Shown here piece after piece: positions 7,183 through 17,933 of a stretch of DNA of 64,000 nucleotides (the first letter of the stretch is position 1; each line of letters opens with the position of its first letter). The notes beneath the pieces were generated by a model. That model did no database searches. It was not told the origin of the DNA and worked only from the letters and a program-made list of their open reading frames with translations. Origin of the DNA: Gammaproteobacteria bacterium (GTDB lineage Bacteria; Pseudomonadota; Gammaproteobacteria; Natronospirales; REEB76). The stretch is from the NCBI GenBank assembly GCA_036383255.1, contig DASVOS010000017.1, forward strand, positions 1 through 64,000, read 5' to 3'. The position numbers and the translations under genes are program-made.

Positions 7183-8499
7183 TCAGGTCGCGCCGCCGTA
7201 GCTGCGGTTGAAAGCCGTGATGCCGGCCACCAGCGCGGTGATGCCCTCACGTTCCGCTGCCGTCACCGCCGGGTTCCATAGGTCCAGGATGAGCACGGCA
7301 CGGGTGTCCGGGCTTCGGTTCCACGCTTCGTGCTGGAAGCTGTCGTCGAATATGAGGCACTCGCCCTCCTTCCAGCCGCGGGTCTCGTGACCCACGCGGA
7401 TGGCGCAGTCGGGAGGCACGATCAGGGGGAGGTGGACCACCAGTTTGTAGTTGGCGAGCCCGAAATGCGGCGGGATGTGCGCGCCCGGTTGCAGGATGGA
7501 GAACAGCGCCTCCGGAGCATGCCCCGGTATCGCAGGCGAAGGCACGGCGGCCAGTGCTTTCAGGGTGGCGGGACAGCGTGCGGCGTTCGCCTCGACGCGC
7601 TGTCCGGCCTTGTATATATGGAAGGAGGTCCAGGCGGCGGACCCGTTCAGTGCGGCCCACTGCTGCGGAGGAGTGCCTTGGGGTATCTGCACGTACGGCG
7701 CCATGCCTTGCCCAGAGACCATCGCCGCCTCGAGTTCCTGGCGTATCGCGCCGGTCGCCGCTTCCAGCTCCGGTACCCACGGGAACTCGGTCCGGTCGAA
7801 GAAGGCGCGTGGCGGCACACCCGGCATGTAGATGTACGCCGGCTGTTGCAGCGAATGCTGGTGCTGTGGAGGACGGATGCCGGCGTAGATCTCCGCCGCT
7901 TCGCGAACCCGCACCAAGGCTTCAGGGCCGTGGCGTTCGAGCACCGGAGCCAGTTCGGCCTCGATGAGCATCAGTTGCGCCTTGCTGAGGCTCGCAGCCG
8001 CGTGCATCACCAACCGGCGGGTGGGGGAACTCGCATCGTCGTTGCGCAGCACCGCGTCCGGGTTCGGGAATTGGCGCCATGCCTGCCAGTATGCCGCCAA
8101 GGCTTCATCCTTCCGCCCCAACTCCTCCAGCACCACGCCCTTATGCATGGCGGCGGTCTTGTGATCCGGCTTGAGCGCGAGGGCGCGGTCGAGGCAGGTG
8201 AGCGCCTGCTGCAAGTCGCCGCGTTCCTTGAGCACCAAGCCGAGGTTCTGGTGCAGGATCGCGCGGTCAGGCGCCGCGCGCAGAGCCTGTTCCAGGTAAG
8301 CCTGGCTCTGATTCAGTTCTCCGCGCCCGAGCGCCTGCACCGCCAGGAAATTGAGCGCACGCACATGGTAGGGCGCGGCCTCCAGGATCTGGCGGTATAT
8401 CTTCTCTGCTTCATGCAGGTCGCCACGCTCGGCCAGTTGTCTGGCGCTGTCGGCGAGCGTCTGTATCTGCCAAGCGGCTTCGGAGGCGGGCTGGTTCAC
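7183..8499 (-). CDS. TPR-repeat aspartyl/asparaginyl beta-hydroxylase (AspH-like)
   Basis: A 438-residue protein. Residues about 10-145 are tetratricopeptide repeats (AEKIYRQILEAAPYHVRALNFL and two more units). Residues about 285-410 are an AspH-type catalytic domain: LQPGAHIPPHFGLANYKLVVHL, WKEGECLIFDDSFQHEAWN and TRAVLILDLWNP. The metal ligands are His345 and His390; the place of the third, acidic ligand is Gly347. Animal AspH is known to have the same two-His arrangement with Gly in that place, so this is probably an active feature and not decay. Arg400 is the likely 2OG contact. TPR plus AspH also occurs in animal AspH, which modifies EGF-like domains; the bacterial target is unknown. Confidence 0.87.
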   Translation of the reverse strand: MNQPASEAAWQIQTLADSARQLAERGDLHEAEKIYRQILEAAPYHVRALNFLAVQALGRGELNQSQAYLEQALRAAPDRAILHQNLGLVLKERGDLQQALTCLDRALALKPDHKTAAMHKGVVLEELGRKDEALAAYWQAWRQFPNPDAVLRNDDASSPTRRLVMHAAASLSKAQLMLIEAELAPVLERHGPEALVRVREAAEIYAGIRPPQHQHSLQQPAYIYMPGVPPRAFFDRTEFPWVPELEAATGAIRQELEAAMVSGQGMAPYVQIPQGTPPQQWAALNGSAAWTSFHIYKAGQRVEANAARCPATLKALAAVPSPAIPGHAPEALFSILQPGAHIPPHFGLANYKLVVHLPLIVPPDCAIRVGHETRGWKEGECLIFDDSFQHEAWNRSPDTRAVLILDLWNPAVTAAEREGITALVAGITAFNRSYGGAT

Positions 8500-8556
8500 T
8501 GATTGCGCCTTCAGGCGTTGGTAAAAGATGGGTATTCTTGCACATCCATGCGATTT

Positions 8557-9618
8557 TCAGGGCGTGAGGGCCTGTTCCCCGGCCAATCCCGGGGAAGCCG
8601 CCCGGAACAGCGTCTCCGACCAGAGCAGGGCGGCGCGGAGTTCCGGGCCGTGGCGCGCGACGATGTCACGGCCTTCCGCATCGCGCTGGGCGCTGTCATA
8701 GGCGGAGAAAGGATCCTTGGCGTGGGTGTTCCACACCGGCCCCGCCACTGACGCCTCCGCGTCGGCAGCCGTGAGCGGCAGCTCCAGGAAGCCGGCGGCG
8801 GCCTGCACCATGGCGGCAGGTTCCGCCAGCAGCCGGGCGCTGTCGAGGCTCCTCAGCCTCGCTCCTGCGGCCGAGGCAAGCAACTCCTGGAACTTCAGCA
8901 TCTGCGCATGCCAGATCACCACGAGGGACTGCAGGTAGTCCAGGCGGTCCAGGGCGAGCGCGGGGAAGCGTCGCGCGTAACCCGTGTCCTGGTCGAAGAG
9001 CCGGAGCAGGGCCGGCGTCTTCTGCTTGGTGTCCTCGGTCTTCTTGAGGTTGGAGACCAGGAAGGTCTCCAGGTCCGAATGCAGCAACAGGCCCTTCGCG
9101 CGCGGGCGCAACTCCAGGGCCTCAGCCGCCAGGTTGTGGGCCACGTGGGTCGGCTTGATGAGCACCGACTCGGAGGGCTGCCAGGTCTTGGCCAGCAGCC
9201 TGAGCGCGAGGTCGAGCAGCTGCGGCCCCTGCGGGTACCAGGCCTGGCCGCGGGCCTGTACGCCGCGCTTGAGGTCCGCGATGCGGCGCAGCACCCAGGG
9301 TTCCCGGAGGGCCAGTACGCGTCCCTCCAGCTGCAGCGAACGCGCCAGCAGTGATGAGCAGCAGAAGGAGGAATGGAACAGGAAGGCGGGATCATGTTCC
9401 GGCGCCGGCTGGGCCGCGACGGCGCGGGCCACCGTGTCCAGCGGGAAGCCGTGCAGGCGGTCGCCGGTGTAGGCGATGCGGTTGTCCAGGAACGCCGAGA
9501 TGCGGAAGGTCTCGGGTGTCGCCTCCAGGAAATGCAGCTCGCCGCGCTGCATGTCGATGTCATACAGGTGCCAGGCGGGGTTGCGGGCGATGTCGTCCGC
9601 GGTGACGTCGAGGGCCAT
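8557..9618 (-). CDS. sulfotransferase-like P-loop protein, function unknown
   Basis: A 353-residue protein. Residues 79-96 read FLFHSSFCCSSLLARSLQ, placed like the PAPS loop of sulfotransferases but with HSSFCCSSLL in place of the usual PRSGTTLL. Downstream are helices and a C-terminal MVQAAAGFLELPL segment resembling the sulfotransferase tail. No classical RxP-type 3'-phosphate motif is obvious to me. Homologues with this loop are usually annotated as hypothetical or sulfotransferase-like. ATG 9618 begins MALDVTADDIARNPAWHLYDID, which looks like a natural N-terminus; ATG 9648 would add ten Pro-rich residues. It lies 57 bases upstream of the TPR-AspH gene on the same strand and probably shares its transcript. 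Confidence 0.65.
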   Translation of the reverse strand: MALDVTADDIARNPAWHLYDIDMQRGELHFLEATPETFRISAFLDNRIAYTGDRLHGFPLDTVARAVAAQPAPEHDPAFLFHSSFCCSSLLARSLQLEGRVLALREPWVLRRIADLKRGVQARGQAWYPQGPQLLDLALRLLAKTWQPSESVLIKPTHVAHNLAAEALELRPRAKGLLLHSDLETFLVSNLKKTEDTKQKTPALLRLFDQDTGYARRFPALALDRLDYLQSLVVIWHAQMLKFQELLASAAGARLRSLDSARLLAEPAAMVQAAAGFLELPLTAADAEASVAGPVWNTHAKDPFSAYDSAQRDAEGRDIVARHGPELRAALLWSETLFRAASPGLAGEQALTP

Positions 9619-9701
9619 GCCGGCTGCTCTGGGCGGCGGTGTTGGCATACTATATCAAGGAGTGTCACGCCTGATTTAGGGCAAGGGGCCGGCAGGGGAG
9701 C

Positions 9702-10949
9702 ATGAGCGAGCCAAGCGCCAAAGCCGATGCGCGCCAGCTGTTCCAGCAGGGCGCCGCCGCGTTCACCCAGCGCCGCTATGCCGAGGCGGAGCCGCTGCTG
9801 GCGCGCGCCGCGGAGGCGAGCGACGGCGAGGCCCAGAACCTCCTGGGCGTGATGTGCCTGAACGGCATGGGCGTAGCGCTGGACATGCGCCGCGCCGCGG
9901 CGCTGTTCGCCGCCGCTGCCCAGGACGGGCTCAAGGAAGCCCACTACAACCTGGCGAACCTCCTGTTCCATGGCCTCGGCACTGCCCGCGACGAGGCCGC
10001 TGCGCAACGGCACCTCGTCGCTGCCGCGCGCGCGGGCCACAAGCCGGCGCTGCGCTCCCTGGCTCAGGTCTACCACGCCGCCGGCGATGCCGGCCGCTGG
10101 CCTGCGCTCGCCACACATTGTTTCCGCCTCGCCGCCGAGGCTGGCGATCCCCTGGCGCAGTACAGCTATGGCCTGCGCCTGCACCGCGGCCACGGCGTGG
10201 CGGCGGATCCTGCCGCCGCATCCTATTGGTTCGCCGCCGCCGCCCAGGCGGGCATCTATCTCGCCCGCGCGCGCCTCGCCGGGATGCGTCCTCCGGGCGC
10301 GGCGCCGGCTTCCGCATCCCAGGACATGGGGGAACTGGAGCCTTGTCCCTTACCGGAACTGCCGGAGCCCAGGCCGGTGCGGGAAGTGGCGTTCATGTCG
10401 GAGCACCGGGCGGCCCTGGATGAATATCTGGAAGATCACCTCATCAACGTGGCGGCACCCAGGCTGGCCCCCTCCGGCGTGGTGGATCCCCATACCGGCG
10501 CGGCGGTGCAGTCGGAACTGCGCACCAGCCACTCCATGCACTTCCAGCCCTCCATGTACGACGCGCCGGTCTATCTGGCGCTGCGGCGCATCGCCCGCAT
10601 CGCCGGGCTGCCGGCCGGGCACGCGGAGCCCCTGGGCGTGCTGCGCTACGGCCCCGGCCAGGAGTACCGGCCGCACTACGACTACTACAGTGACGACCAG
10701 CATGAGGCGCAGCGCCTCGCCACCGTGTTCGTCTACCTCAACGACGTGGAGGAGGGCGGCGGCACCGACTTCCCGCGCCTCGCGGTGAAGGTGGACCCCG
10801 AACGGGGCAAGGCGGTGAAGTTCCTGAACTGCGATGCCGGCGGCAAGCCGAACCCCGACACGCTGCACGCCGGCCTGCCGGTGATCCGCGGCGAGAAGTG
10901 GCTCACCACCCTGTGGTTCTGGGACCGCCCCTTCCTCTGGTTTGGCTGA
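9702..10949 (+). CDS. Sel1-repeat prolyl 4-hydroxylase-type 2OG-Fe(II) oxygenase
   Basis: A 415-residue protein. Residues about 10-200 are Sel1/TPR-like repeats (AQNLLGVMCLNGMGVALDMRRAA; AHYNLANLLFHGLGTARDEAAA; AQYSYGLRLHRGHGVAADPAAA). Residues about 225-415 are a prolyl 4-hydroxylase domain: EYRPHYDYY with His325 and Asp327, GGGTDFPRL, then DTLHAGLPVIRGEKWLTTLW with His389 and the 2OG-binding Lys399. The Lys instead of Arg is the pattern of true P4H enzymes. GGGGAG lies just before the ATG at 9702. It is divergent from the sulfotransferase-like gene (83 bases between). Sel1 repeats suggest a protein partner or substrate. Hydroxyproline formation is the family reaction; the target here is unknown. 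Confidence 0.87.
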   Translation: MSEPSAKADARQLFQQGAAAFTQRRYAEAEPLLARAAEASDGEAQNLLGVMCLNGMGVALDMRRAAALFAAAAQDGLKEAHYNLANLLFHGLGTARDEAAAQRHLVAAARAGHKPALRSLAQVYHAAGDAGRWPALATHCFRLAAEAGDPLAQYSYGLRLHRGHGVAADPAAASYWFAAAAQAGIYLARARLAGMRPPGAAPASASQDMGELEPCPLPELPEPRPVREVAFMSEHRAALDEYLEDHLINVAAPRLAPSGVVDPHTGAAVQSELRTSHSMHFQPSMYDAPVYLALRRIARIAGLPAGHAEPLGVLRYGPGQEYRPHYDYYSDDQHEAQRLATVFVYLNDVEEGGGTDFPRLAVKVDPERGKAVKFLNCDAGGKPNPDTLHAGLPVIRGEKWLTTLWFWDRPFLWFG

Positions 10950-11131
10950 AATCCCCGGGGTTTCCCGCGCGGGGCACGCCGCGCCTTTCCTAGGCAAGGT
11001 CCATTGGGCTACACTATCCAACTGCGGCCTGAGCGGGTATCTCTTAGGGAGATTGCCGTAAGTCTCTTGAATACGTTGCCATTTTCATAGTCGTCGCGGG
11101 CGCGTCATCCGCTGGCCGTCCGCTGAACTGA
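10950..11131. other. leader region upstream of sucA
   Basis: About 180 bases between the P4H gene and sucA. It contains GC-rich inverted sequence near 10950-10990 and an AT-richer stretch at 11040-11090, probably the sucA promoter region, but no hexamer pair is convincing. No reading frame of interest. Confidence 0.4.
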
Positions 11132-14016
<2,885 letters not shown>

Positions 14017-14020
<4 letters not shown>

Positions 14021-15258
14021 GCATCGAAGTAAAGGTCCCCCAGCTGCCCGAGTCCGTGCAGGACGCGACCCTCGTCAGCTGGCACAAGAAGCCCGGCGAT
14101 GCGGTGAACCGCGACGAGAACCTGGTGGACATCGAGACCGACAAGGTGGTGCTGGAAGTCCCGGCGCCGGTGTCGGGCGTGCTCAAGGAGATCCGCGTCA
14201 AGGACGGCACCACCGTCGGCGCGGGCCAGGTGCTCGCGATCCTGGAAGAGGGAGCCGGTGCCGCCGCGGCGCCTGCCGCCAAGGCCGCGCCCGCACCCGC
14301 TCCTGCCCCGGCACCTGCTGCCGCTCCGGCTCAGGCCAGCGCACCTGCCGGTGGCGCCGACATGCCCCTCAGCCCCTCGGTGCGCCGCCTCGTCGAAGAG
14401 AACAAGCTGGACCCGTCCCAGATCAGGGGCACGGCCCGTGACGGCCGCCTCACCAAGGGCGACGTGCTGGACTACATGGCGAACCGCGGCGGCGCGCAGC
14501 CTTCCGCTCCGGCCCCTGCCGCCTCGCCTGCGGCGCGCGCTCCGGCACGTAGCGGCGCCCGCGAGGACCGCCGCGTGCCCATGACGCGCATGCGTGCCCG
14601 CATCGCCGAGCGCCTGACCCAGTCCCAGACCAGCACCGTGATGCTCACCTCGTTCAACGAGGTGGACCTCTCGGCGGTGATGGCGCTGCGCGCCAAGTAC
14701 AAGGACAAGTTCGAGAAGGAGCATGGCGTGAAGCTCGGCTTCATGTCCTTCTTCGTCAAGGCCGCCGTCGAGGCCCTCAAGAAGTACCCGGTGGTGAACG
14801 CCTCCGTGGAAGGCAACGACATCGTTTACCACGACTACTGGGACATCAGCGTCGCGGTCTCCACGCCCAAGGGCCTGGTGACCCCGGTGCTGCGCGACGC
14901 GGACCAGATGAGCTTCGCCGACGTGGAGAAGACCCTGGGCGACATGGCCGCGCGCGCCCGCGACGGCAAGATCGGCATCGAGGAACTCACCGGCGGCACC
15001 TTCACCATCACCAATGGCGGCGTGTTCGGCTCGCTGATGTCCACGCCCATCATCAATCCGCCCCAGAGCGCGATCCTCGGCATGCACGCCACCAAGGACC
15101 GGGCGGTGGTGGTGGACGGCCAGGTGGTGGCGCGCCCCATGATGTACATCGCGCTCACCTATGACCACCGCATCATCGACGGCAAGGAAGCGGTGCTCAC
15201 CCTCGTGTCCATCAAGGAATCCCTGGAAGACCCGGCGCGCCTTGTGCTCGGGATCTGA
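14017..15258 (+). CDS. sucB: dihydrolipoyllysine succinyltransferase (E2 of 2-oxoglutarate dehydrogenase)
   Basis: A 413-residue protein (E. coli 405). Residues 1-78 form the lipoyl domain with Lys43 in IETDKVV as the lipoylated residue. An Ala/Pro-rich flexible linker follows (about 88-115), then the peripheral E1/E3-binding domain (about 117-150, [19 protein letters not shown]). A second linker leads to the catalytic chloramphenicol-acetyltransferase-like core, which ends with [12 protein letters not shown] holding the catalytic His and Asp. It forms the core of the complex and transfers succinyl to CoA. It starts inside the last codon of sucA (ATGA). Confidence 0.97.
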
Positions 15259-15292
15259 TGCCCATATCAAAGTGACGGCGACGGCCCCTGCC

Positions 15293-15315
15293 GAAAAATC
15301 CATCCTGGATTTTTC
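15293..15315 (+). promoter_or_regulatory. perfect 10-bp hairpin between sucB and lpd
   Basis: GAAAAATCCA, a three-base loop TCC, then TGGATTTTTC. It lies in the 102-base sucB-lpd spacer. The A-rich left arm and T-rich right arm could make it an intercistronic attenuator, a processing site or an RNA-stability element that sets lpd output relative to sucAB. AT-rich sequence just after it (CATATATCC) could alternatively be part of a separate lpd promoter. Confidence 0.5.
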
Positions 15316-15360
15316 ATATATCCAGCCAGCCGTTGTTTCTAGAAGACAAAGGAAAACGCC

Positions 15361-16794
15361 ATGAGCCAGAGTTTCGATGTGGTCGTGATCGGCGGCGGTC
15401 CCGCGGGCTACGTGTCCGCGATCCGCGCCGCCCAGAACGGCCTCAAGACCGCCTGCGTGGACAACTGGAAGAACCCGGACGGCAAGCACGCCTTCGGCGG
15501 CACCTGCCTGAACGCCGGCTGCATCCCCTCCAAGGCGCTGCTCGAGTCCTCGGAGATGTACCACAAGGCCACCCACGAGTTCGCGTCCCACGGCGTGAAG
15601 GTGGGCACCGTCAGCATGGACATCGCCGCCATGCAGGCGCGCAAGGGCAAGATCACCTCGAGCCTGACGGGCGGCATCGCCCAGCTCTTCAAGTCCAACA
15701 ACGTCACCGGCATCCGCGGCACCGGCCGTCTGCTCAAGGGCAACAAGGTGGAGGTCACGGACTTCGACGACCCCAAGAAGAAGGAGATCATCGAGGCCAA
15801 GACCGTGGTGCTGGCGGCGGGCTCCGAGCCCGTGGAGCTCAAAGTCGCAGCCTTCGACCGCAAGGACATCGTGGACTCCTGGGGAGCGCTGGAATTCTCC
15901 GAGGTCCCCAAGCGCCTCGGCGTGATCGGCGGCGGCGTCATCGGCCTCGAGCTCGGCAGCGTGTGGCAGCGCCTCGGCGCGCAGGTCACCATCCTGGAGG
16001 CGATGGACAGCTTCCTGTTCATGGCCGACCAGCAGATCGCCAAGGACGCGGAGCGCCAGTTCCGCAAGCAGGGCCTGGATATCCGCCTGGGCGCCAAGGT
16101 CACCGGCGCGGAGAAGGGCAAGTCCGGCATCAGCGTGAGCTACGACGACAAGGACGGCAAGCAGAAGCTCGAGGTAGACAAGCTCATCGTGGCGGTGGGC
16201 CGCCGCCCGGCGACGAAGAACCTGCTCGAGGACGGCACCGGCGTGCAGCTGGACGAGCGCGGCTTCATCAAGGTGGATCACGAATGCCGCACCGGCGTGC
16301 CCAACGTGTGGGCCATCGGCGACTGCGTGCGCGGCCCGATGCTGGCCCACAAGGGCTCGGAGGAGGGCGTGATGGTCGCGGACCTCATCGCCGGCAAGGT
16401 CTCGGAGATGAACTACGACGTGATCCCGTCCATCATCTACACCTGGCCGGAGATCGCCTGGGTCGGCAAGACCGAGGAGGAACTGAAGAAGAAGGGCACC
16501 CGCTACAAGGTGGGCACCTTCCCCTTCGCCGCCAACGGCCGCGCCAAGGCCATGGAGGCCGCCGCCGGCATGGTGAAGATGCTGGCCCACGCGGACACCG
16601 ACGAGATCCTGGGCGTGCACATCGTGGGGCCCATGGCCTCGGAGATGCTCTCGGAAGCGGTGGTGGCCATGGAGTTCCGCGCCAGCGCCGAGGACCTGCA
16701 GCGCACCATCCATGCGCACCCGACCCTGTCGGAATCCATGCATGAAGCTTCCCTCTCGGTCGATAAGCGCGCCATCCACGCCATCAACAAATGA
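15361..16794 (+). CDS. lpd: dihydrolipoyl dehydrogenase (E3)
   Basis: A 477-residue flavoprotein (E. coli 474) that reoxidises dihydrolipoamide with NAD+. It has the FAD-binding GGGPAGYVSAIRAA (11-24), the redox disulfide GGTCLNAGCIPSK (Cys49, Cys54), the NAD-binding GVIGGGVIGLELGSVW, the GDCVRGPMLAH segment and the C-terminal HAHPTLSES with the catalytic His of the partner subunit. AGGAAAA precedes the ATG. Its position after sucAB suggests it serves the 2-oxoglutarate complex; it may also serve pyruvate dehydrogenase and the glycine cleavage system, which are not in this window. Confidence 0.97.
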   Translation: MSQSFDVVVIGGGPAGYVSAIRAAQNGLKTACVDNWKNPDGKHAFGGTCLNAGCIPSKALLESSEMYHKATHEFASHGVKVGTVSMDIAAMQARKGKITSSLTGGIAQLFKSNNVTGIRGTGRLLKGNKVEVTDFDDPKKKEIIEAKTVVLAAGSEPVELKVAAFDRKDIVDSWGALEFSEVPKRLGVIGGGVIGLELGSVWQRLGAQVTILEAMDSFLFMADQQIAKDAERQFRKQGLDIRLGAKVTGAEKGKSGISVSYDDKDGKQKLEVDKLIVAVGRRPATKNLLEDGTGVQLDERGFIKVDHECRTGVPNVWAIGDCVRGPMLAHKGSEEGVMVADLIAGKVSEMNYDVIPSIIYTWPEIAWVGKTEEELKKKGTRYKVGTFPFAANGRAKAMEAAAGMVKMLAHADTDEILGVHIVGPMASEMLSEAVVAMEFRASAEDLQRTIHAHPTLSESMHEASLSVDKRAIHAINK

Positions 16795-16817
16795 ACATAT
16801 CCATTTGACGATATTGA

Positions 16818-16844
16818 GAAGGCGCCGCGAGGCGCCTTCTTTTT
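16818..16844 (+). terminator. Rho-independent terminator after lpd
   Basis: GAAGGCGCC, loop GCGA, GGCGCCTTC, then five T residues. It ends the sucAB-lpd transcript 24 bases after the stop codon. Confidence 0.93.
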
Positions 16845-16871
16845 ATATAGGGGGCGGAGTAGGGTAGCGGC

Positions 16872-17924
16872 ATGGGGAGACTGATCGCATCGCTGCTGTG
16901 CCTGCTCGCCTGCCTGCCTGTGCCCGCCGGGGCGGCGGAGGTGCCTTCCCATGCCGTGGTGTTCATCTACCACCGCTTCGGCGACGACCGCTACCCCAGC
17001 ACCGACACCAAGGTCGGGCAGTTCCAGGCGCAACTCGATTGGCTGGCCGATAACCACTATGAGGTTTGGCCGCTGCCGCGCATCGTCACGGAGCTGCAGG
17101 CCGGCCACGCACTGCCGGACCACGTGGTGGCCATGACCGTGGACGACGCGTTCCAGTCCTTCTACGAGAACGCCTATCCCTTGCTCAAGTCTCGCGGCCT
17201 GCCCTTCACGGTGTTCGTCAGCACCGACGGTATCGACGCCAGACAGGCCGACTTCATGACCTGGGAAGAGTTGCGGGAACTGGCATCGAACGGCGGCACG
17301 CTGGCGAACCATACCGCCGATCATGGCCACCTGCCGTTCCGGCGCAAGGGCGAATCGGACCTGGCCTGGGCCGACCGGATGCGGGCCGACATCGGCAAGG
17401 CCGAGGGACGCCTCGAGGCGGAGTTGGGCAAGGACGTGAACCGGAGTCCCAAGCTCTTCGCCTACCCTTACGGCGAGTTCAACGAAGACCTGGTGAAGCT
17501 GGTGAACGGCATGGGCTACGTGGCCTTCGGCCAGCAGGCCGGCGTACTGGCGGCACCCCTGGATCCGCGCGCACTGCCGCGCTTCCCCATCAGCGAGCAC
17601 TATGGGTCCGTGGACGAGTTCGCCATCAAGGCGGCGGCCCTGCCTTTACCCATCAAGTCCGTGACGCCCTGGGATCCCGAGATCCGCGGCAACAACCCGC
17701 CCAAGCTGGAGATGCAGTTGGAGCCCGGCATCGTGCCCGCCTCCGCGGTGCACTGCTACCAGAATGGGCCGGAGATGGTCTTGAGCTGGCTCGACGCTGA
17801 GAAGACCCGCTTCACGATCCAGGCGGACAAGCCCCTGGATCCGGGCCGCGACCGCTACAACTGCACCGCTTACCGGAAGGGCAGGTTCTTCTGGTATTCC
17901 CACATGTGGCTGCTTGCGCCCTAA
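16872..17924 (+). CDS. polysaccharide deacetylase family protein, exported
   Basis: A 350-residue protein with a signal peptide (MGRLIASLLCLLACLPVPAG, cleavage after AGA near residue 21). The NodB-type domain shows the catalytic base and metal Asp in TVDDAF (Asp91, Asp92) and the metal-binding His147 and His151 in NHTADHGHL. The later FAYPYGEFNEDL is the usual RxxxY/F substrate-groove motif region. About 100 extra residues follow the domain. Such enzymes remove N-acetyl groups from peptidoglycan, chitin-like or exopolysaccharide chains in the periplasm; the exact substrate is not readable. The next gene, convergent, is a predicted glucosaminidase, so a cell-wall role is reasonable. Confidence 0.88.
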   Translation: MGRLIASLLCLLACLPVPAGAAEVPSHAVVFIYHRFGDDRYPSTDTKVGQFQAQLDWLADNHYEVWPLPRIVTELQAGHALPDHVVAMTVDDAFQSFYENAYPLLKSRGLPFTVFVSTDGIDARQADFMTWEELRELASNGGTLANHTADHGHLPFRRKGESDLAWADRMRADIGKAEGRLEAELGKDVNRSPKLFAYPYGEFNEDLVKLVNGMGYVAFGQQAGVLAAPLDPRALPRFPISEHYGSVDEFAIKAAALPLPIKSVTPWDPEIRGNNPPKLEMQLEPGIVPASAVHCYQNGPEMVLSWLDAEKTRFTIQADKPLDPGRDRYNCTAYRKGRFFWYSHMWLLAP

Positions 17925-17933
17925 GCCGAAAAA

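Noticed and set aside
827-10949. RiPP precursor gene for the hydroxylase-sulfotransferase cluster
   Set aside because: I looked in the gaps for a short frame with a leader/core pattern and ribosome binding site and found none; the substrate, if a peptide, is probably encoded elsewhere.
10950-11131. Functional link between the 2OG oxygenases and sucA (2-oxoglutarate use)
   Set aside because: sucAB-lpd is a housekeeping TCA operon with its own leader and terminator; adjacency alone does not show a link.
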